Positions 50,591 to 60,522 are shown, counted from the stretch's first letter. The stretch is 64,000 bases of DNA from Rouxiella aceris (GCF_012933545.1 NZ_JAADJU010000003.1:424895-488894); one strand, 5' to 3'. Made by a program: numbers and translations. Notes: a model not told the origin generated them from the letters alone.

Positions 50591-51259
50591 TTATCCCTGG
50601 CTTAGCTGATAAATATCTTTTGATTCCAGCACCTTGTCGCCATCACCGCGACGAGCGGCATTCAGCATGGCCCAGCCCACGTTTTCGGTGGTAAGGATAG
50701 TTCCGGGCATTAATGGCCGCAATATGGCGATAAATGGCCACAGCAGCGGGTAAAGCAGGCGATAGGCCAGTGTGCGGGATTGCACACCGTGCATTGGCTG
50801 GATCACCCCAGGTCGGAACAGGTATACCGCTTTAAACGGCAGACTCAACAGGGCATTTTCGGTTTTCCCTTTTACCCTGGCCCACATGCTTTTACCGCGT
50901 TCGCTACTGTCGGTGCCTGCGCCGGTAATATAAACAAAGGTCATCAGCGGATTTAAGCGCAGCAGGGTATGGGCCACCGACAGCGTCAGATCGTAGGTAA
51001 TATGGGCATAAGCTGTCTCTTGCATACCCACTGATGACACGCCAAGGCAGAAGAAGCAGGCATCAAACCCCTGCAACTGGGACTCTATGTCGGTCAGGTC
51101 AAACAGATTGGCATGAACAATTTCGCGCAGTTTTTCCGCTTGCTTACCCACCGGTGACCGCCCCAGCGCCACCACTTCGCTCACGTCTTGCGCCAGCAGT
51201 GATTCACGCAATACACCCTGACCGACCATTCCGGTAGCACCTAAAATGAGAATTCTCAT
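50591..51259 (-). CDS. NAD(P)-binding Rossmann-fold protein, atypical SDR
   Basis: 222 residues. GATGMVGQGV is the nucleotide-binding glycine motif; FFCLGVSSVGM and VYITGAGTDSSERGKSMWARVKG give the SDR Ser and a WxxVKGxTE-type segment in place of YxxxK. The nearest described group is the HTATIP2/YbjT-like epimerase-type reductases. Role unknown. It converges with the GNAT gene. Confidence 0.8.
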   Translation of the reverse strand: MRILILGATGMVGQGVLRESLLAQDVSEVVALGRSPVGKQAEKLREIVHANLFDLTDIESQLQGFDACFFCLGVSSVGMQETAYAHITYDLTLSVAHTLLRLNPLMTFVYITGAGTDSSERGKSMWARVKGKTENALLSLPFKAVYLFRPGVIQPMHGVQSRTLAYRLLYPLLWPFIAILRPLMPGTILTTENVGWAMLNAARRGDGDKVLESKDIYQLSQG

Positions 51260-51382
51260 GGGTATTCCTTAGTAACAGGGAGCAGCAGTGCACAGCACTG
51301 AACGTCGGCCAATATTATTTGCGCCAGCGTTTGCACTGGCAGTGAAAGACTGTACGCCAGCGCGGCAGTGGCGTACAGATAA

Positions 51383-51766
51383 TCAGTCGAGCGACTGGTA
51401 TTTGATATAGTTATTGCTGCAGTTGAGATTGCCGATATAACGCAATGTGGCAGCAGGTCCTTTGGCGCTGAACGGCACCCGGTAAGTACCGTTATCGGCT
51501 TTGACATTATCGGTGATAAACGCCAGGGCCGGAGTTTGAGTGCCGAGGTCGTCTTTATCATTTCCCCAATTGGGTAGACGGTTTTCCATAAAGTCGCGAG
51601 TGACCACGTCGATGGCATTTTGCGTGGTGATCGTGGCGCAGGCCTGCGGCGTGGTGCGTTGCATCCATACCGGGTAGAGGTAAACGCAAGCGAGGATAAT
51701 CACTATGCCAATAAACAGCAGCGATATTATGCCGGTCAGCACAATTTTGCTTTTGGTTCCAACCAT
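51383..51766 (-). CDS. Membrane-anchored YebF/colicin-M-immunity-like protein
   Basis: 127 residues. One N-terminal membrane helix (~8-31) without a clear cleavage site, then a periplasmic domain of ~90 residues. The domain matches the YebF pattern: DVVTRDFMENRLPNW.ND versus (S/A)VKRDYQQNRVARWADD, VPFSAKGPAATLRY versus VPLTVRGKSADIHY, and two cysteines, Cys43 and Cys116, that would form the family disulfide. YebF is exported, whereas the related fold Cmi (colicin M immunity) is membrane-anchored like this one. CAGGAG lies 6 nt before the ATG. Function open. Confidence 0.65.
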   Translation of the reverse strand: MVGTKSKIVLTGIISLLFIGIVIILACVYLYPVWMQRTTPQACATITTQNAIDVVTRDFMENRLPNWGNDKDDLGTQTPALAFITDNVKADNGTYRVPFSAKGPAATLRYIGNLNCSNNYIKYQSLD

Positions 51767-51779
51767 GGAAACTCCTGGG

Positions 51780-51809
51780 TTTATAAAAATTTAGCGGCTG
51801 TAAGAGTAA
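51780..51809 (-). promoter_or_regulatory. Putative promoter of the YebF-like gene
   Basis: Minus strand TTACTC, 18 nt, TATAAA, just before the ribosome site. It lies entirely between the gene and the left end of the repeat element at 51816. Confidence 0.4.
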
Positions 51810-51815
51810 GGGATT

Positions 51816-52739
51816 GGGCTTAAATGTCAATTTCCACTTTAACTTCAACTTCAAGGTCAACTCCAACTTCAAGGTCAAGGTCAAGGTCAAGGGCATTCGC
51901 TGCGCTCACTGGGCGGCGGCCCAGAGCGCCTCTATCACTTAAGTGGCAATTTTTACTTAAAAGTCAATTTACTCCGAGCAAAGGGTTTCGGTTTTATTAT
52001 TGCAGTGGCAACTTAACCCGCGGTGCCGAACCGACAAGGGGACTCGCAGTCGCTCGAGTCCCCTTGACCCCTGAGCTTTTTGGTGTTGTTGATGCGTGTA
52101 TTGCCCTCGGTTGTAGTTCTTTCCAGTGACATCGGTGTGTGGCCTAAACCACGCCGCTGCGCGGTCCCTTCACTCGGTCGCGAGCCAAAAGCGTCTCGCT
52201 CCACGTCGCTCAGCGTAGGTTTTGAATCGGCCAGGAAACATTTAAAGCAAAACCGGCAACATCAAAGGTCAACTGCGAAAGACAAAAAGACAAAACAGTA
52301 GTTTCTGAAACCGTATGGTGTACATAGTTTGCTGGCACATTCAGAGACGGCGCCGCGCGAAGCGGAGGGAGACGTTTTTGGCTCCCGACCGAGCAAGGGG
52401 ACTGCGTAGCAGCGCGGCTCGTGCCACGCTGGGGGTAACTGAAACATAGCCGGTAATAGGCAGCAGACGAATCAAAGACACCAAAAGGCCCAGGATTGTT
52501 AAGGAGCGGGCCAGCGCTCCTTAACTCGGTTCGGCACAGCGGGTCAAGTTGCCACCACTATTATAAAACCGAAATAACTCCTCATAGCCCATTGACTTTA
52601 AGCCACAAATTGCCATTTAAGCCCAACCCGAAACAACTCCTCATAGCTAATTGATTTTAAGCCCACCCCGTAGCAGCTCCTCTAAAGCCCATTGGCTTTA
52701 AAACAACAATTGCCTTTTAAGTAGCAAACTTTAAAGTCC
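51816..52739 (+). repeat. Composite intergenic repeat element, locus 2
   Basis: It begins GGGCTTAAATGTCAATTT and runs to within a base of the fetB stop. Order: (TTCAAC)n-type tract (51837-51891), GCATTCGCTGCGCTCAC module (51893), an inverted large module carrying a different hairpin (52035-52066), then one direct large module (marker CATTCAGAGACGG at 52338, hairpin 52499-52524) and three 60-bp modules. It is the minimal form of locus 1. No credible gene inside. Confidence 0.85.
52035..52066. repeat. Strong hairpin in locus 2, left part
   Basis: Perfect 12-bp stem CAAGGGGACTCG / CGAGTCCCCTTG with 8-nt loop. It takes the place that other copies give to the TTAAGGAGCG hairpin, between GTGCCGAACCGA and TTTTTGGTGTTGTTGAT, which are shared in inverse with the direct modules. 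Confidence 0.75.
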
Positions 52740-53507
52740 TCACTTTAAAACTTTCAATTGCCCCCGATCATTATAAAAACGCCGATACGCCAAATACCCG
52801 GCAATAATGGTCGACAGACTGGCGGTCGCCAATAGCATAAAAGTGACCATAATCTGATACTTGATGGCTTTTACCGGATCGATACCGGCAAATATCAACC
52901 CCGACATCATACCGGGCAGGCTGACCAAGCCTACGGTTTTGGCGGCATCAACGGTGGGGATCATCGCTGAACGGATACTGTCACGAATTATCGAACCCGA
53001 AGCCAACTTGCTGCTGGCACCGAGGCTGAGCATTTCCAGGATTTTTTGCTGATTATCGGCAAAACGCTGGTTGAGGTTGCTGTAACAAAGTCCCACCGCC
53101 ACCATGGCGTTGCCGGCAATCATCCCGGAGATCGGGATCACCTGCATCGGTAGAAATTCAATAGAACCACTTAATATCAGTACCGAGAGCGTCAGGGCGG
53201 TGCCCACCGTAATGGCAATAAACGAGATGACAAAACCGTTATCAATATTGCGACTGCGTTTTTTGGCATTCAGCGCCGCGTTAATACAGATAAATAACAC
53301 CATCAACACCGTTAAGCCGGCGTTGTTGAGCTGAAAAATATATTTCAGGACATAACCGACAATCACCAACTGCACAATGGCGCGGGCAACGCTCCAGATA
53401 ATGTCTTTTTCCAGGCCCAACTTCTCTTTCTTACTGACCAACAGCGCGAATACCACCAGAATTAACGCCAGGCCCAGTGATTCGTTGGTAATGTTATGCT
53501 GATTCAT
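52740..53507 (-). CDS. fetB: Iron export ABC transporter permease FetB
   Basis: 255 residues with about seven membrane helices. UPF0014 signatures: KDIIWSVARAIVQLVIVGYVL, PISGMIAGNAMVAVGL, LSLGASSKLAS and SLPGMMSGLIFAGIDPVKAIKYQIMV. With FetA it exports iron and protects from peroxide stress. It overlaps fetA by 14 nt. Its stop abuts the repeat element. Confidence 0.95.
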   Translation of the reverse strand: MNQHNITNESLGLALILVVFALLVSKKEKLGLEKDIIWSVARAIVQLVIVGYVLKYIFQLNNAGLTVLMVLFICINAALNAKKRSRNIDNGFVISFIAITVGTALTLSVLILSGSIEFLPMQVIPISGMIAGNAMVAVGLCYSNLNQRFADNQQKILEMLSLGASSKLASGSIIRDSIRSAMIPTVDAAKTVGLVSLPGMMSGLIFAGIDPVKAIKYQIMVTFMLLATASLSTIIAGYLAYRRFYNDRGQLKVLK

Positions 53508-54165
53508 GGCTATTTTCTCCCGCAGGCTGACGCGCCAAAGTGATCACCCGCTGGGCGTGGCGAATTTCATTGCTGTCATGGGTTACCCACATCACCGCAA
53601 TACCCTGTTGTTTCACCAGATCGGCAATAATGGAATTAACGTTGCGCTTGTTTTCTTCGTCCAGCGCGCTGGTGATCTCATCGAGCAACAGAACTTTGGG
53701 CAAAAATTGCAGATTACGCAGCAGCGAGACGCGCTGTTTCTCTCCCCCCGATAGTGATTGCACTTCTTTATCCAGCATTTCTTTTGGCAGGTTGACGCGT
53801 GCCAACCAGTCGCACATATGCACCCTGTCGGCTTTTTTACCGCGGATCTGATAGGGTAGAGCCAGATTATCAAATACCGTTTGTCCAAAAAGCACCGGCG
53901 TCTGAAAACAGTAGGAAACCTGTTGCCGGTAGTGTTCAACATTGAGTTGGCTAATATCCTGGCCGGTAAAAAATACTTGTCCACTGGATGGATTTTGCAG
54001 CGAGGCGACAATTTTCAGTAGCGTGCTTTTACCGCAGCCGGAAGGGCCGGTCAGCAGCGTAAACTCACCGGCATTAAGCTCAAGAGAGGTGGGAGGCAGC
54101 AAAACCTGTTGATTCAGGCTGAAGCTGACATCCTGCAAACGTAATAAAATTTGTGGGGATGACAT
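53494..54165 (-). CDS. fetA: Iron export ABC transporter ATP-binding protein FetA
   Basis: 223 residues: Walker A GPSGCGKST (40-48), signature LSGGEKQR, Walker B VLLLDEITSALDE, H-loop in VMWVTHDSNE. Partner of FetB in the overlapping operon. Cytoplasmic face of the inner membrane. Confidence 0.95.
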   Translation of the reverse strand: MSSPQILLRLQDVSFSLNQQVLLPPTSLELNAGEFTLLTGPSGCGKSTLLKIVASLQNPSSGQVFFTGQDISQLNVEHYRQQVSYCFQTPVLFGQTVFDNLALPYQIRGKKADRVHMCDWLARVNLPKEMLDKEVQSLSGGEKQRVSLLRNLQFLPKVLLLDEITSALDEENKRNVNSIIADLVKQQGIAVMWVTHDSNEIRHAQRVITLARQPAGENSHESA

Positions 54166-54323
54166 GGCAGGCTCGTGAGAAAAAATTATGCGCTGATTTT
54201 AACGTATTAAACCCCACAGGCCGAAGGGGAAAATGTCACTTTTGGTTTAAAAAATCACAGCTTGTGTGTTACCAGCGCATTGTAAGTTTAATCATCAAAG
54301 CTCCGGCGGCCTGATGGCAAAGA

Positions 54324-55727
54324 CTACTCATCATCCGTCAGATAATCGGGCGGGAAAGTGATTTTTTGGCGTATGTTTTCAACATCAATAGTAATTTGTT
54401 GCTGCCTGTTGGCATCAAAGGGGGCATAAGGATAATCGAGATCCCCATCCTGCATGTCTTTTTTAAGTAGATACTCAAAGAGCAATTTATATTCATAAAG
54501 ACTCAGTTTTATATTGTGGCTGGGATCGCCATGAAAGGCATTTAAATCGCCATAAGTCAGTTTGGGGGAATAGTATTTATTTATCTCGCGCATTACGGTG
54601 TTGACCAATGCATCATTTTCACCAATAAAAGTCAGTTTATTAAAATAGATATCTTTGCCTCTTGGCATGCCGTCTATTAACGAAGGATTAATTTTGGCAA
54701 AGTCGTTTTCTGTCGGAGCCGTACTTTTAACAATATAGGAGTCAGGGGAGTGATCGACGGGCACTACTGCCTCTTTTATTTTCCCCTCGGCTTGGGCAAA
54801 TTTAAGATCTGCGGTCTGTGAATTCCGTTCTCTGTCGATGGTATAACACAAGGCGTGCAGGGCTTCATGAATAATAAGCATTTTCTCGCTGGGTGGTTTG
54901 AGGTCTGCTTTAAATCTCCCTACCTGAAAAAAATCCTTATGATGATGCAAATTGTTCAGTGATTCACCGTCAAAGACCATAATGCCGGTAGGTATATCGG
55001 TAAAGGCAGGAATGTTTTTGCCCAAAAACCGTTTTTGCTGTGCCGAGTCGCGCGTAATTAATACCGTAATACGTGGCGCTTTAGGTCCGTTGGCGTCATT
55101 GAGTAGCTGATGACGTAGCGAAACCATTTTTTTAAAAGACGGGGACTGACTGTAAGCCTGTTTGATCGCCAGTCGGACTTTTTCCAGGCCACTAATTTGC
55201 GCTGATGTCATATACCCGGAACCCACTCTAAAAACATCATCTAAAACGTGTGAGGCAAAGATCCCTTTGCCGTCAAAGTAGGTGGTGTCAGGGGTTCCTT
55301 TCGCGGCGGTAACGCCATCGACAATCTGTTGCGGGCGCAGAATAGGGAATTTAACAGGTTGCGGATGAGCATCAACGCCTGGCGTGCGGGCATTGGCAAT
55401 TAAAAAAGAACCGGCAGGATTGATATCTCGCAAACCGGGAACAAACTCAAGTGGCCCGCCAATGATAAGACGCCGCCACCATGGGTCGTCTTTACTTAGG
55501 CCATTCAGGGCGCCACGCTTGACCCGCAGCTGCCCAGCGGACGCCGGTGGTGTCACTTCAGATTTTGTCATCAAATATTTTTGGCTAATTGCGTTATTAA
55601 AGGGTAATCGCCTACGCCGATTTATCTCTTGCACTGCAGGCGGAGGAGGTCTGCCTGTAACTAATGAGGTATTTTCTGTTGAGCCATTGGGTCGCAGAGC
55701 AATAGGAGAAAGTGATTGTATTGACAT
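54324..55727 (-). CDS. Putative secreted effector/toxin with HExxH motif (M91/NleD-like)
   Basis: 467 residues from MSIQSLSPIALRPNG (GAGGA 8 nt upstream; a longer frame from 55823 is not supported). No signal peptide; a low-complexity, Pro/Ser/Arg-rich N-terminus as in type III effectors. Zinc-peptidase motif HEALH at 287-291 in MLIIHEALHALCYTID; downstream GENDALVNTVMREINKYY could give the third ligand Glu, as in M91 peptidases (NleD-type). A second Zn-motif protein is at 1832-4189. No secretion genes nearby. It is flanked by the fetAB and rnb core genes. Family assignment is tentative. Confidence 0.55.
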   Translation of the reverse strand: MSIQSLSPIALRPNGSTENTSLVTGRPPPPAVQEINRRRRLPFNNAISQKYLMTKSEVTPPASAGQLRVKRGALNGLSKDDPWWRRLIIGGPLEFVPGLRDINPAGSFLIANARTPGVDAHPQPVKFPILRPQQIVDGVTAAKGTPDTTYFDGKGIFASHVLDDVFRVGSGYMTSAQISGLEKVRLAIKQAYSQSPSFKKMVSLRHQLLNDANGPKAPRITVLITRDSAQQKRFLGKNIPAFTDIPTGIMVFDGESLNNLHHHKDFFQVGRFKADLKPPSEKMLIIHEALHALCYTIDRERNSQTADLKFAQAEGKIKEAVVPVDHSPDSYIVKSTAPTENDFAKINPSLIDGMPRGKDIYFNKLTFIGENDALVNTVMREINKYYSPKLTYGDLNAFHGDPSHNIKLSLYEYKLLFEYLLKKDMQDGDLDYPYAPFDANRQQQITIDVENIRQKITFPPDYLTDDE

Positions 55728-55997
55728 AGATATCGTCCTCAATGAAATAAATATTCCGCTTATCCCGCAAACAGCTAGGGGGCAACGCGGATTATTCAGG
55801 TATAAAACCCTTTTATCACCCATGATCCTGCTGCAGCCATAAATATATTGGCCGTTTGCTTTGGGAGAAAATAAGATAAAGCAGCACAGCGTGTACTGAC
55901 AGGCTGTCTTCCAATAGGTGGTTTTTTCTCAACAGAAAGTTCATGGCAACTTGCCAGACTATTAATACATCAGCGGGAAAATCGGCGCGACAGAAAT
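55728..55997. other. Intergenic region upstream of the putative effector
   Basis: About 270 bp with the effector promoter and, at the far end, the rnb terminator. AT-rich in the first half. No ORF or repeat was recognised. Confidence 0.4.
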
Positions 55998-56030
55998 AAA
56001 AAACCCGTCGGCGTTAACCAACGGGTTTTT
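55998..56030. terminator. Terminator of rnb
   Basis: Stem AAAACCCGT / ACGGGTTTT with a 12-nt loop, A- and T-rich on both sides, 26 nt past the rnb stop on the minus strand. Could act in both directions. Confidence 0.8.
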
Positions 56031-56055
56031 ATCAGTGAATAGCTAGTGCTTTATC

Positions 56056-57993
56056 TCAGGCTGCAGGCCTGGCGATCACATTGCGATTTTCCATACGGAC
56101 TTCGGCAATATTTACGTCAATAATATCACTTTGACGGTAGGCCACTTCGCCTTTAATCAATACGCTACCGGTATCCTGGCTGCAAACCAGTTCATCACGC
56201 ACGGCATGCAGGAAAGGTGCTGGAATAAAGGCCACAGCGCCGATATCTTGCAGACGGACACGCAGACCGCCGCGAGTGACATCGATAATTTCAGCGCTGA
56301 ATTTAACTTCGGTGCCAACTTTATCTTCCAGATAACGGGCATACAGCCAGTCACCGACGTCACGCTCTGCCATACGATTCAGACGTCGACGCTCGGCAAG
56401 CTGCACGGTCATCTCATCTTGTGGTTTCTCGGCGCTTTGCTCGGTGATCATTGCCTTTAACAAGCGGTGGTTGACCATATCGCCATATTTACGGATCGGC
56501 GACGTCCAGGTGGCGTACGCTTCAAGTCCAAGACCAAAGTGTGGGCCGGGCACGGTGCTGATTTCTGCAAAAGTCTGGAAGCGACGGATACGGCTGTCGA
56601 GAAACTGCGTTGGCATAGCGTCCAGCTTACGGCGCAGGGCACAGAAGCCAGGCAGCGTCAGCAACTCGGCGGCATCTGCTTCCACGCCATTTGCCTGCAG
56701 AACAGTAACTGCCTGCTCAACCAATAACGGGTCAAAACCGTTATGTACGTTATAGACGCCAAAACCCAGACTGTCGCGCAGGGCAATAGCGGCACAGACG
56801 TTCGCTGCAATCATGCACTCTTCAACAATGCGGTTGGCGATGCGGCGATGTTCAGCCACAATTTCCAGTACATTGCCTTTTTCACCCAACACAAAGCGGA
56901 AATCGGGACGATCTTTAAATACCAGGGCGTTGGTGGTGCGCCAGGTGCTGCGGGCATCACTGACGCGCTTGAGCAGACGGATCTGTTCAGCAATGGTGTC
57001 GTTTTGCGGTTGCCATTGCGAGCTACCTTCCAGCCAGTCAGAAACCTCGTCGTATACCAGTTTGGCATTGGACTCGATCCAGGCAGCAAAGAAGCGAATG
57101 TCTGTACCCAGAGCACCGTCGGCAGCCAGGGTCACGCTGCAAGCCAATACCGGACGGCGTTGATTTGGCAGCAGTGAACAGAGATTGTCGGACAGTTCAC
57201 GCGGTAGCATCGGGATATTAAAACCCGGCAGATAGTTGGTAAATGCGCGTTTGCGAGCGATATTGTCAGCGTCGCTGCCTTCAGTGACATAGGCAGTAGG
57301 ATCGGCGATGGCAATCATCAGCTTCAGCGTACCGTCACCGTTATCTTTAACGTAGAGGGCATCGTCCATATCCTGCGTGCTGGCGCTGTCGATAGTGACA
57401 AACGGCAGGGCGGTGAGATCTTCACGAGTCAGACCCTGTTCCAGCAGTTCGGTAACGTCAAATTGCGGCGCTTCACGCTCCAGATTATGACGTGCCAATG
57501 TTACCCACCAGGGAGCAAAGTCATCACTGCCGGTGGTGATCCATTCGGTCAGTTCAGCCTGGAAGCCGCGATCGCCTTCTTTTAACGGGTGGCGGCGCAT
57601 TTCGGCAACACACCAGTCTCCATCATTTAGTTCGTGAGCAAAGTTGCGCCCGGTACGGCACTGAATGGCATCACGCAGCAAAGGATGGTCAGGCATTATC
57701 GCCAGACGGTCATCTTTTTTAATCACCCGGCCGACAAAACGACTTAAGAAAGGCTCGACCAGTGTTTCTGGTTGAACAATCTCACGCTCTTTTTCGGTAT
57801 GAACAGACGCAATAACCCGATCGCCATGCATGACTTTCTTCATGTAAGGAGGCGGGATGAAATAACTTTTTTGACCCTCTACTTCAAGAAAGCCAAAGCC
57901 TTTCTCAGTTCCTTTTACAATGCCTTCAACACGTGGAGTCTGAGAGTGAAGTTGCTGTTTTAGCTGTGCGAGCAGCGGGTTATCTTGAAACAT
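56056..57993 (-). CDS. rnb: Exoribonuclease II
   Basis: 645 residues, the usual length. CSD-type N-terminus ([17 protein letters not shown]), catalytic RNB domain with the Mg2+-binding aspartates in [18 protein letters not shown] (~200-215), and a C-terminal S1 domain ([25 protein letters not shown]). It degrades single-stranded RNA 3' to 5'. CTGGA 5-6 nt before the ATG. Confidence 0.97.
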   Translation of the reverse strand: MFQDNPLLAQLKQQLHSQTPRVEGIVKGTEKGFGFLEVEGQKSYFIPPPYMKKVMHGDRVIASVHTEKEREIVQPETLVEPFLSRFVGRVIKKDDRLAIMPDHPLLRDAIQCRTGRNFAHELNDGDWCVAEMRRHPLKEGDRGFQAELTEWITTGSDDFAPWWVTLARHNLEREAPQFDVTELLEQGLTREDLTALPFVTIDSASTQDMDDALYVKDNGDGTLKLMIAIADPTAYVTEGSDADNIARKRAFTNYLPGFNIPMLPRELSDNLCSLLPNQRRPVLACSVTLAADGALGTDIRFFAAWIESNAKLVYDEVSDWLEGSSQWQPQNDTIAEQIRLLKRVSDARSTWRTTNALVFKDRPDFRFVLGEKGNVLEIVAEHRRIANRIVEECMIAANVCAAIALRDSLGFGVYNVHNGFDPLLVEQAVTVLQANGVEADAAELLTLPGFCALRRKLDAMPTQFLDSRIRRFQTFAEISTVPGPHFGLGLEAYATWTSPIRKYGDMVNHRLLKAMITEQSAEKPQDEMTVQLAERRRLNRMAERDVGDWLYARYLEDKVGTEVKFSAEIIDVTRGGLRVRLQDIGAVAFIPAPFLHAVRDELVCSQDTGSVLIKGEVAYRQSDIIDVNIAEVRMENRNVIARPAA

Positions 57994-58168
57994 ATCGTCC
58001 AGAGAATAAGGTTAGGATGGTTCGATTAGCGGCAGACAGTTTTACGCGAATCAGCCACTGTGGGCAAGCAGCATCTGCCTATTTTAACGTTATTAAAGCT
58101 GAGGGTAGAGCCCTGCACAGGCTTTATACAATATTGACAAAATCAGGGGAGAGGATGGTACGGCGGCA

Positions 58169-58200
58169 TAAAAAATGGGTGCCGGAATTTCCGGGCACCC
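58169..58200 (-). terminator. Terminator of the YdeP-type gene
   Basis: Minus strand: arms GGGTGCCCGG and CCGGCACCC with a short AAATT loop, followed by ATTTTTT. It lies 16 nt beyond the stop. Confidence 0.85.
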
Positions 58201-58215
58201 TTATATCAGCAGGGA

Positions 58216-60522
58216 TCAGGCAATACGACGCGTATCGACTATCGCTTCGCAGCGACGGATCGCTACCGGGATCGACTTGGAGGTCGGAGTATGGGTCTGG
58301 TCACCAAAACTGGACAGCGGTACCAGCGGGTTGGTTTCGGGATAATAAGCTGCCAGATTACCGCGAGGAATATCGTAGCTTACCAGCTTGAAGCCGCTGA
58401 CTTTACGCTCAATACCGTCATCCCACAGTGTTTCGATTTCAACCAGTTCACCCTCGTTAAAACCCAAATCAGCCAGGTCCTGCGGGTGGATAAACAACAC
58501 TTCACGCTGACCATAGACGCCGCGATAACGGTCATCCAGGCCGTAAATGGTGGTGTTGTACTGGTCATGTGAACGCAGCGTCTGCAAGGTAAAAGGTGCG
58601 TTGTCATGTTGCATCGGGATCACTCTTTCCGGCAGCGCAGCCGCGCTGAAGTTGGCTTTACCGGTCGGGGTATTGAACGTCAGCTCTGCCGCGGCACTGC
58701 CAAGGTAAAAGCCGCCCTTGATATCGCAACGTTTATTAAAATCAGTAAACCCTGGAATGGTCGCCTCGATATGATCACGGATCAGATTGTAATCATCCGC
58801 CAGCGCCAGCCAGTCGAGATAACGGGTACCCAATACCGCATTGGCAATACCACAAACGATGGCAGTTTCTGAGCGTTGTTCCGTGGAAAGCGGGATGCCG
58901 ACGCCTTCAGAAGCATGCACCATGCTAAAGGAGTCTTCTACGGTAATAAACTGTGAACCTGTGGCCTGCATATCCAGCTCGGTGCGCCCCAGGGTAGGCA
59001 GGATTAGTGCTTCGCGTCCCGGTGTTAAATGACTGCGGTTTAGCTTGGTGCTGATTTGTACCGTTAAATCACAGTTGCTCAAGGCTTGTTCGGTTCGCGG
59101 GGTATCCGGTGCCGCTGCCGCCAGATTGCCGCCAAGGGCGATCAGCACTTTGGCTTCTCCGCGCAGCATGGCTTCCAGAGCCTCTACGGTGTTATGGCCC
59201 GGTTCACGCGGTGGAGTAAATTTAAAATGGCGTTCAAGGTTATCGAGCAGCGGCTTAGGCGCTTTTTCATCGATACCCATAGTGCGGTTGCCCTGCACGT
59301 TACTGTGACCGCGAACCGGACACAGACCGGCGCCCGGTTTACCCAACTGACCAAACAGGAGTTGCAGATTGGTGATCTCTCGTACCGTAGGTACTGAGTG
59401 TTTATGTTGAGTAACGCCCATTGCCCAGGTGCAGATCACGCGTTCGGCTTGCATATAGATCCCGGCTGCCTCACGAATTTCTGCTTCGGACAGACCAGAC
59501 TGCTGAGTAATTTGCTGCCAGCTGGTTTCATCGACAATTGCCAGATAATCGTCAATACCGTGGCAATGCTCGGCGATAAAATCGACATCGAACAAAGCCG
59601 GTTCACCGCTGGCAAGACGCTGGCGATGGCTTTGCAACAAGGCTTTGACCATACCGCGTACTGCTGCCATATCACCGCCCAGATTAGGCTGATAATAGGC
59701 AGAGCTGATGCGCCCGGCTTTGGTGGTGACGACTTCCAGCGGTTTTTGCGGGTCGGCAAAACGTTCCAGTCCACGCTCACGCAGGGTATTGAAGCTTACA
59801 ACTTTGGCACCGCGATCGGCGGCATGACGCAGGCTGTGCAGCATACGCGGATGGTTGGTACCGGGATTCTGACCGAAGACAAAGATAGCATCGGCTTTCT
59901 CAAAATCATCCAGGCGAATCGTCCCTTTACCGACGCCAATACTTTGCTTGAGGCCAACACCGCTGGCTTCGTGACACATATTTGAACAGTCCGGGAAGTT
60001 ATTGGTACCAAACATGCGGCCAAAAACCTGATAAAGGTAGGAGGCTTCATTGCTGGCACGGCCGGAAGTATAAAAATCGGCCTGATTCGGGTTTTCAAGA
60101 CCATTAAGATGACTGGCAATCAGTGAGAAGGCATCATCCCAACTGATGGGTTCGTAATGGTCAGTGATACGATTATAACGCAGCGGATGGGTCAAGCGGC
60201 CCTGATATTCCAGGAAATAGTCGCTCTGTTCGCGCAGTTTAGCCACGCTGTGCCGGGCAAAAAATTCCGGTTCCACCGCTTTGCGCGTGGCTTCCCAACT
60301 AACGGCTTTCGCGCCATTTTCACAAAAGCTGAAGGTGCTGTGATTATCATCGCCCCAGGCACAACCCGGACAGTCAAAACCGCGACCTTTGTTAACACGT
60401 AGCAGGTTGCGCAAGTTGGACAGTACTTTTTTACTGTCAAAAACGTAGCGGGTAGTCGCTTCCAGTGAACCCCAACCGCCAGCCGCGCCGGTATAGGGTT
60501 TTATCTCGGATTTAAATTTCAT
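58216..60522 (-). CDS. FdhF/YdeP-family molybdopterin oxidoreductase
   Basis: 768 residues. N-terminal 4Fe-4S ligands CPGC (in GFDCPGCAW) and CENGAKA; bis-MGD enzyme body with NFPDCSNMCHEASGVGLKQS, where the Sec of FdhF is replaced by Cys; then GGNLAAAAPDT and the dinucleotide-binding C-terminus RSHDQYNTTIYGLDDRYRGV. Closest described group is E. coli YdeP, linked to acid resistance, whose substrate is not established. It is transcribed alone, with no partner Fe-S or membrane subunit. Weak ribosome site. Confidence 0.9.
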   Translation of the reverse strand: MKFKSEIKPYTGAAGGWGSLEATTRYVFDSKKVLSNLRNLLRVNKGRGFDCPGCAWGDDNHSTFSFCENGAKAVSWEATRKAVEPEFFARHSVAKLREQSDYFLEYQGRLTHPLRYNRITDHYEPISWDDAFSLIASHLNGLENPNQADFYTSGRASNEASYLYQVFGRMFGTNNFPDCSNMCHEASGVGLKQSIGVGKGTIRLDDFEKADAIFVFGQNPGTNHPRMLHSLRHAADRGAKVVSFNTLRERGLERFADPQKPLEVVTTKAGRISSAYYQPNLGGDMAAVRGMVKALLQSHRQRLASGEPALFDVDFIAEHCHGIDDYLAIVDETSWQQITQQSGLSEAEIREAAGIYMQAERVICTWAMGVTQHKHSVPTVREITNLQLLFGQLGKPGAGLCPVRGHSNVQGNRTMGIDEKAPKPLLDNLERHFKFTPPREPGHNTVEALEAMLRGEAKVLIALGGNLAAAAPDTPRTEQALSNCDLTVQISTKLNRSHLTPGREALILPTLGRTELDMQATGSQFITVEDSFSMVHASEGVGIPLSTEQRSETAIVCGIANAVLGTRYLDWLALADDYNLIRDHIEATIPGFTDFNKRCDIKGGFYLGSAAAELTFNTPTGKANFSAAALPERVIPMQHDNAPFTLQTLRSHDQYNTTIYGLDDRYRGVYGQREVLFIHPQDLADLGFNEGELVEIETLWDDGIERKVSGFKLVSYDIPRGNLAAYYPETNPLVPLSSFGDQTHTPTSKSIPVAIRRCEAIVDTRRIA

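Noticed and set aside
54324..54500. Prophage or genomic-island boundary around the second effector
   Set aside because: No integrase, tRNA gene or direct repeats were seen at its edges.
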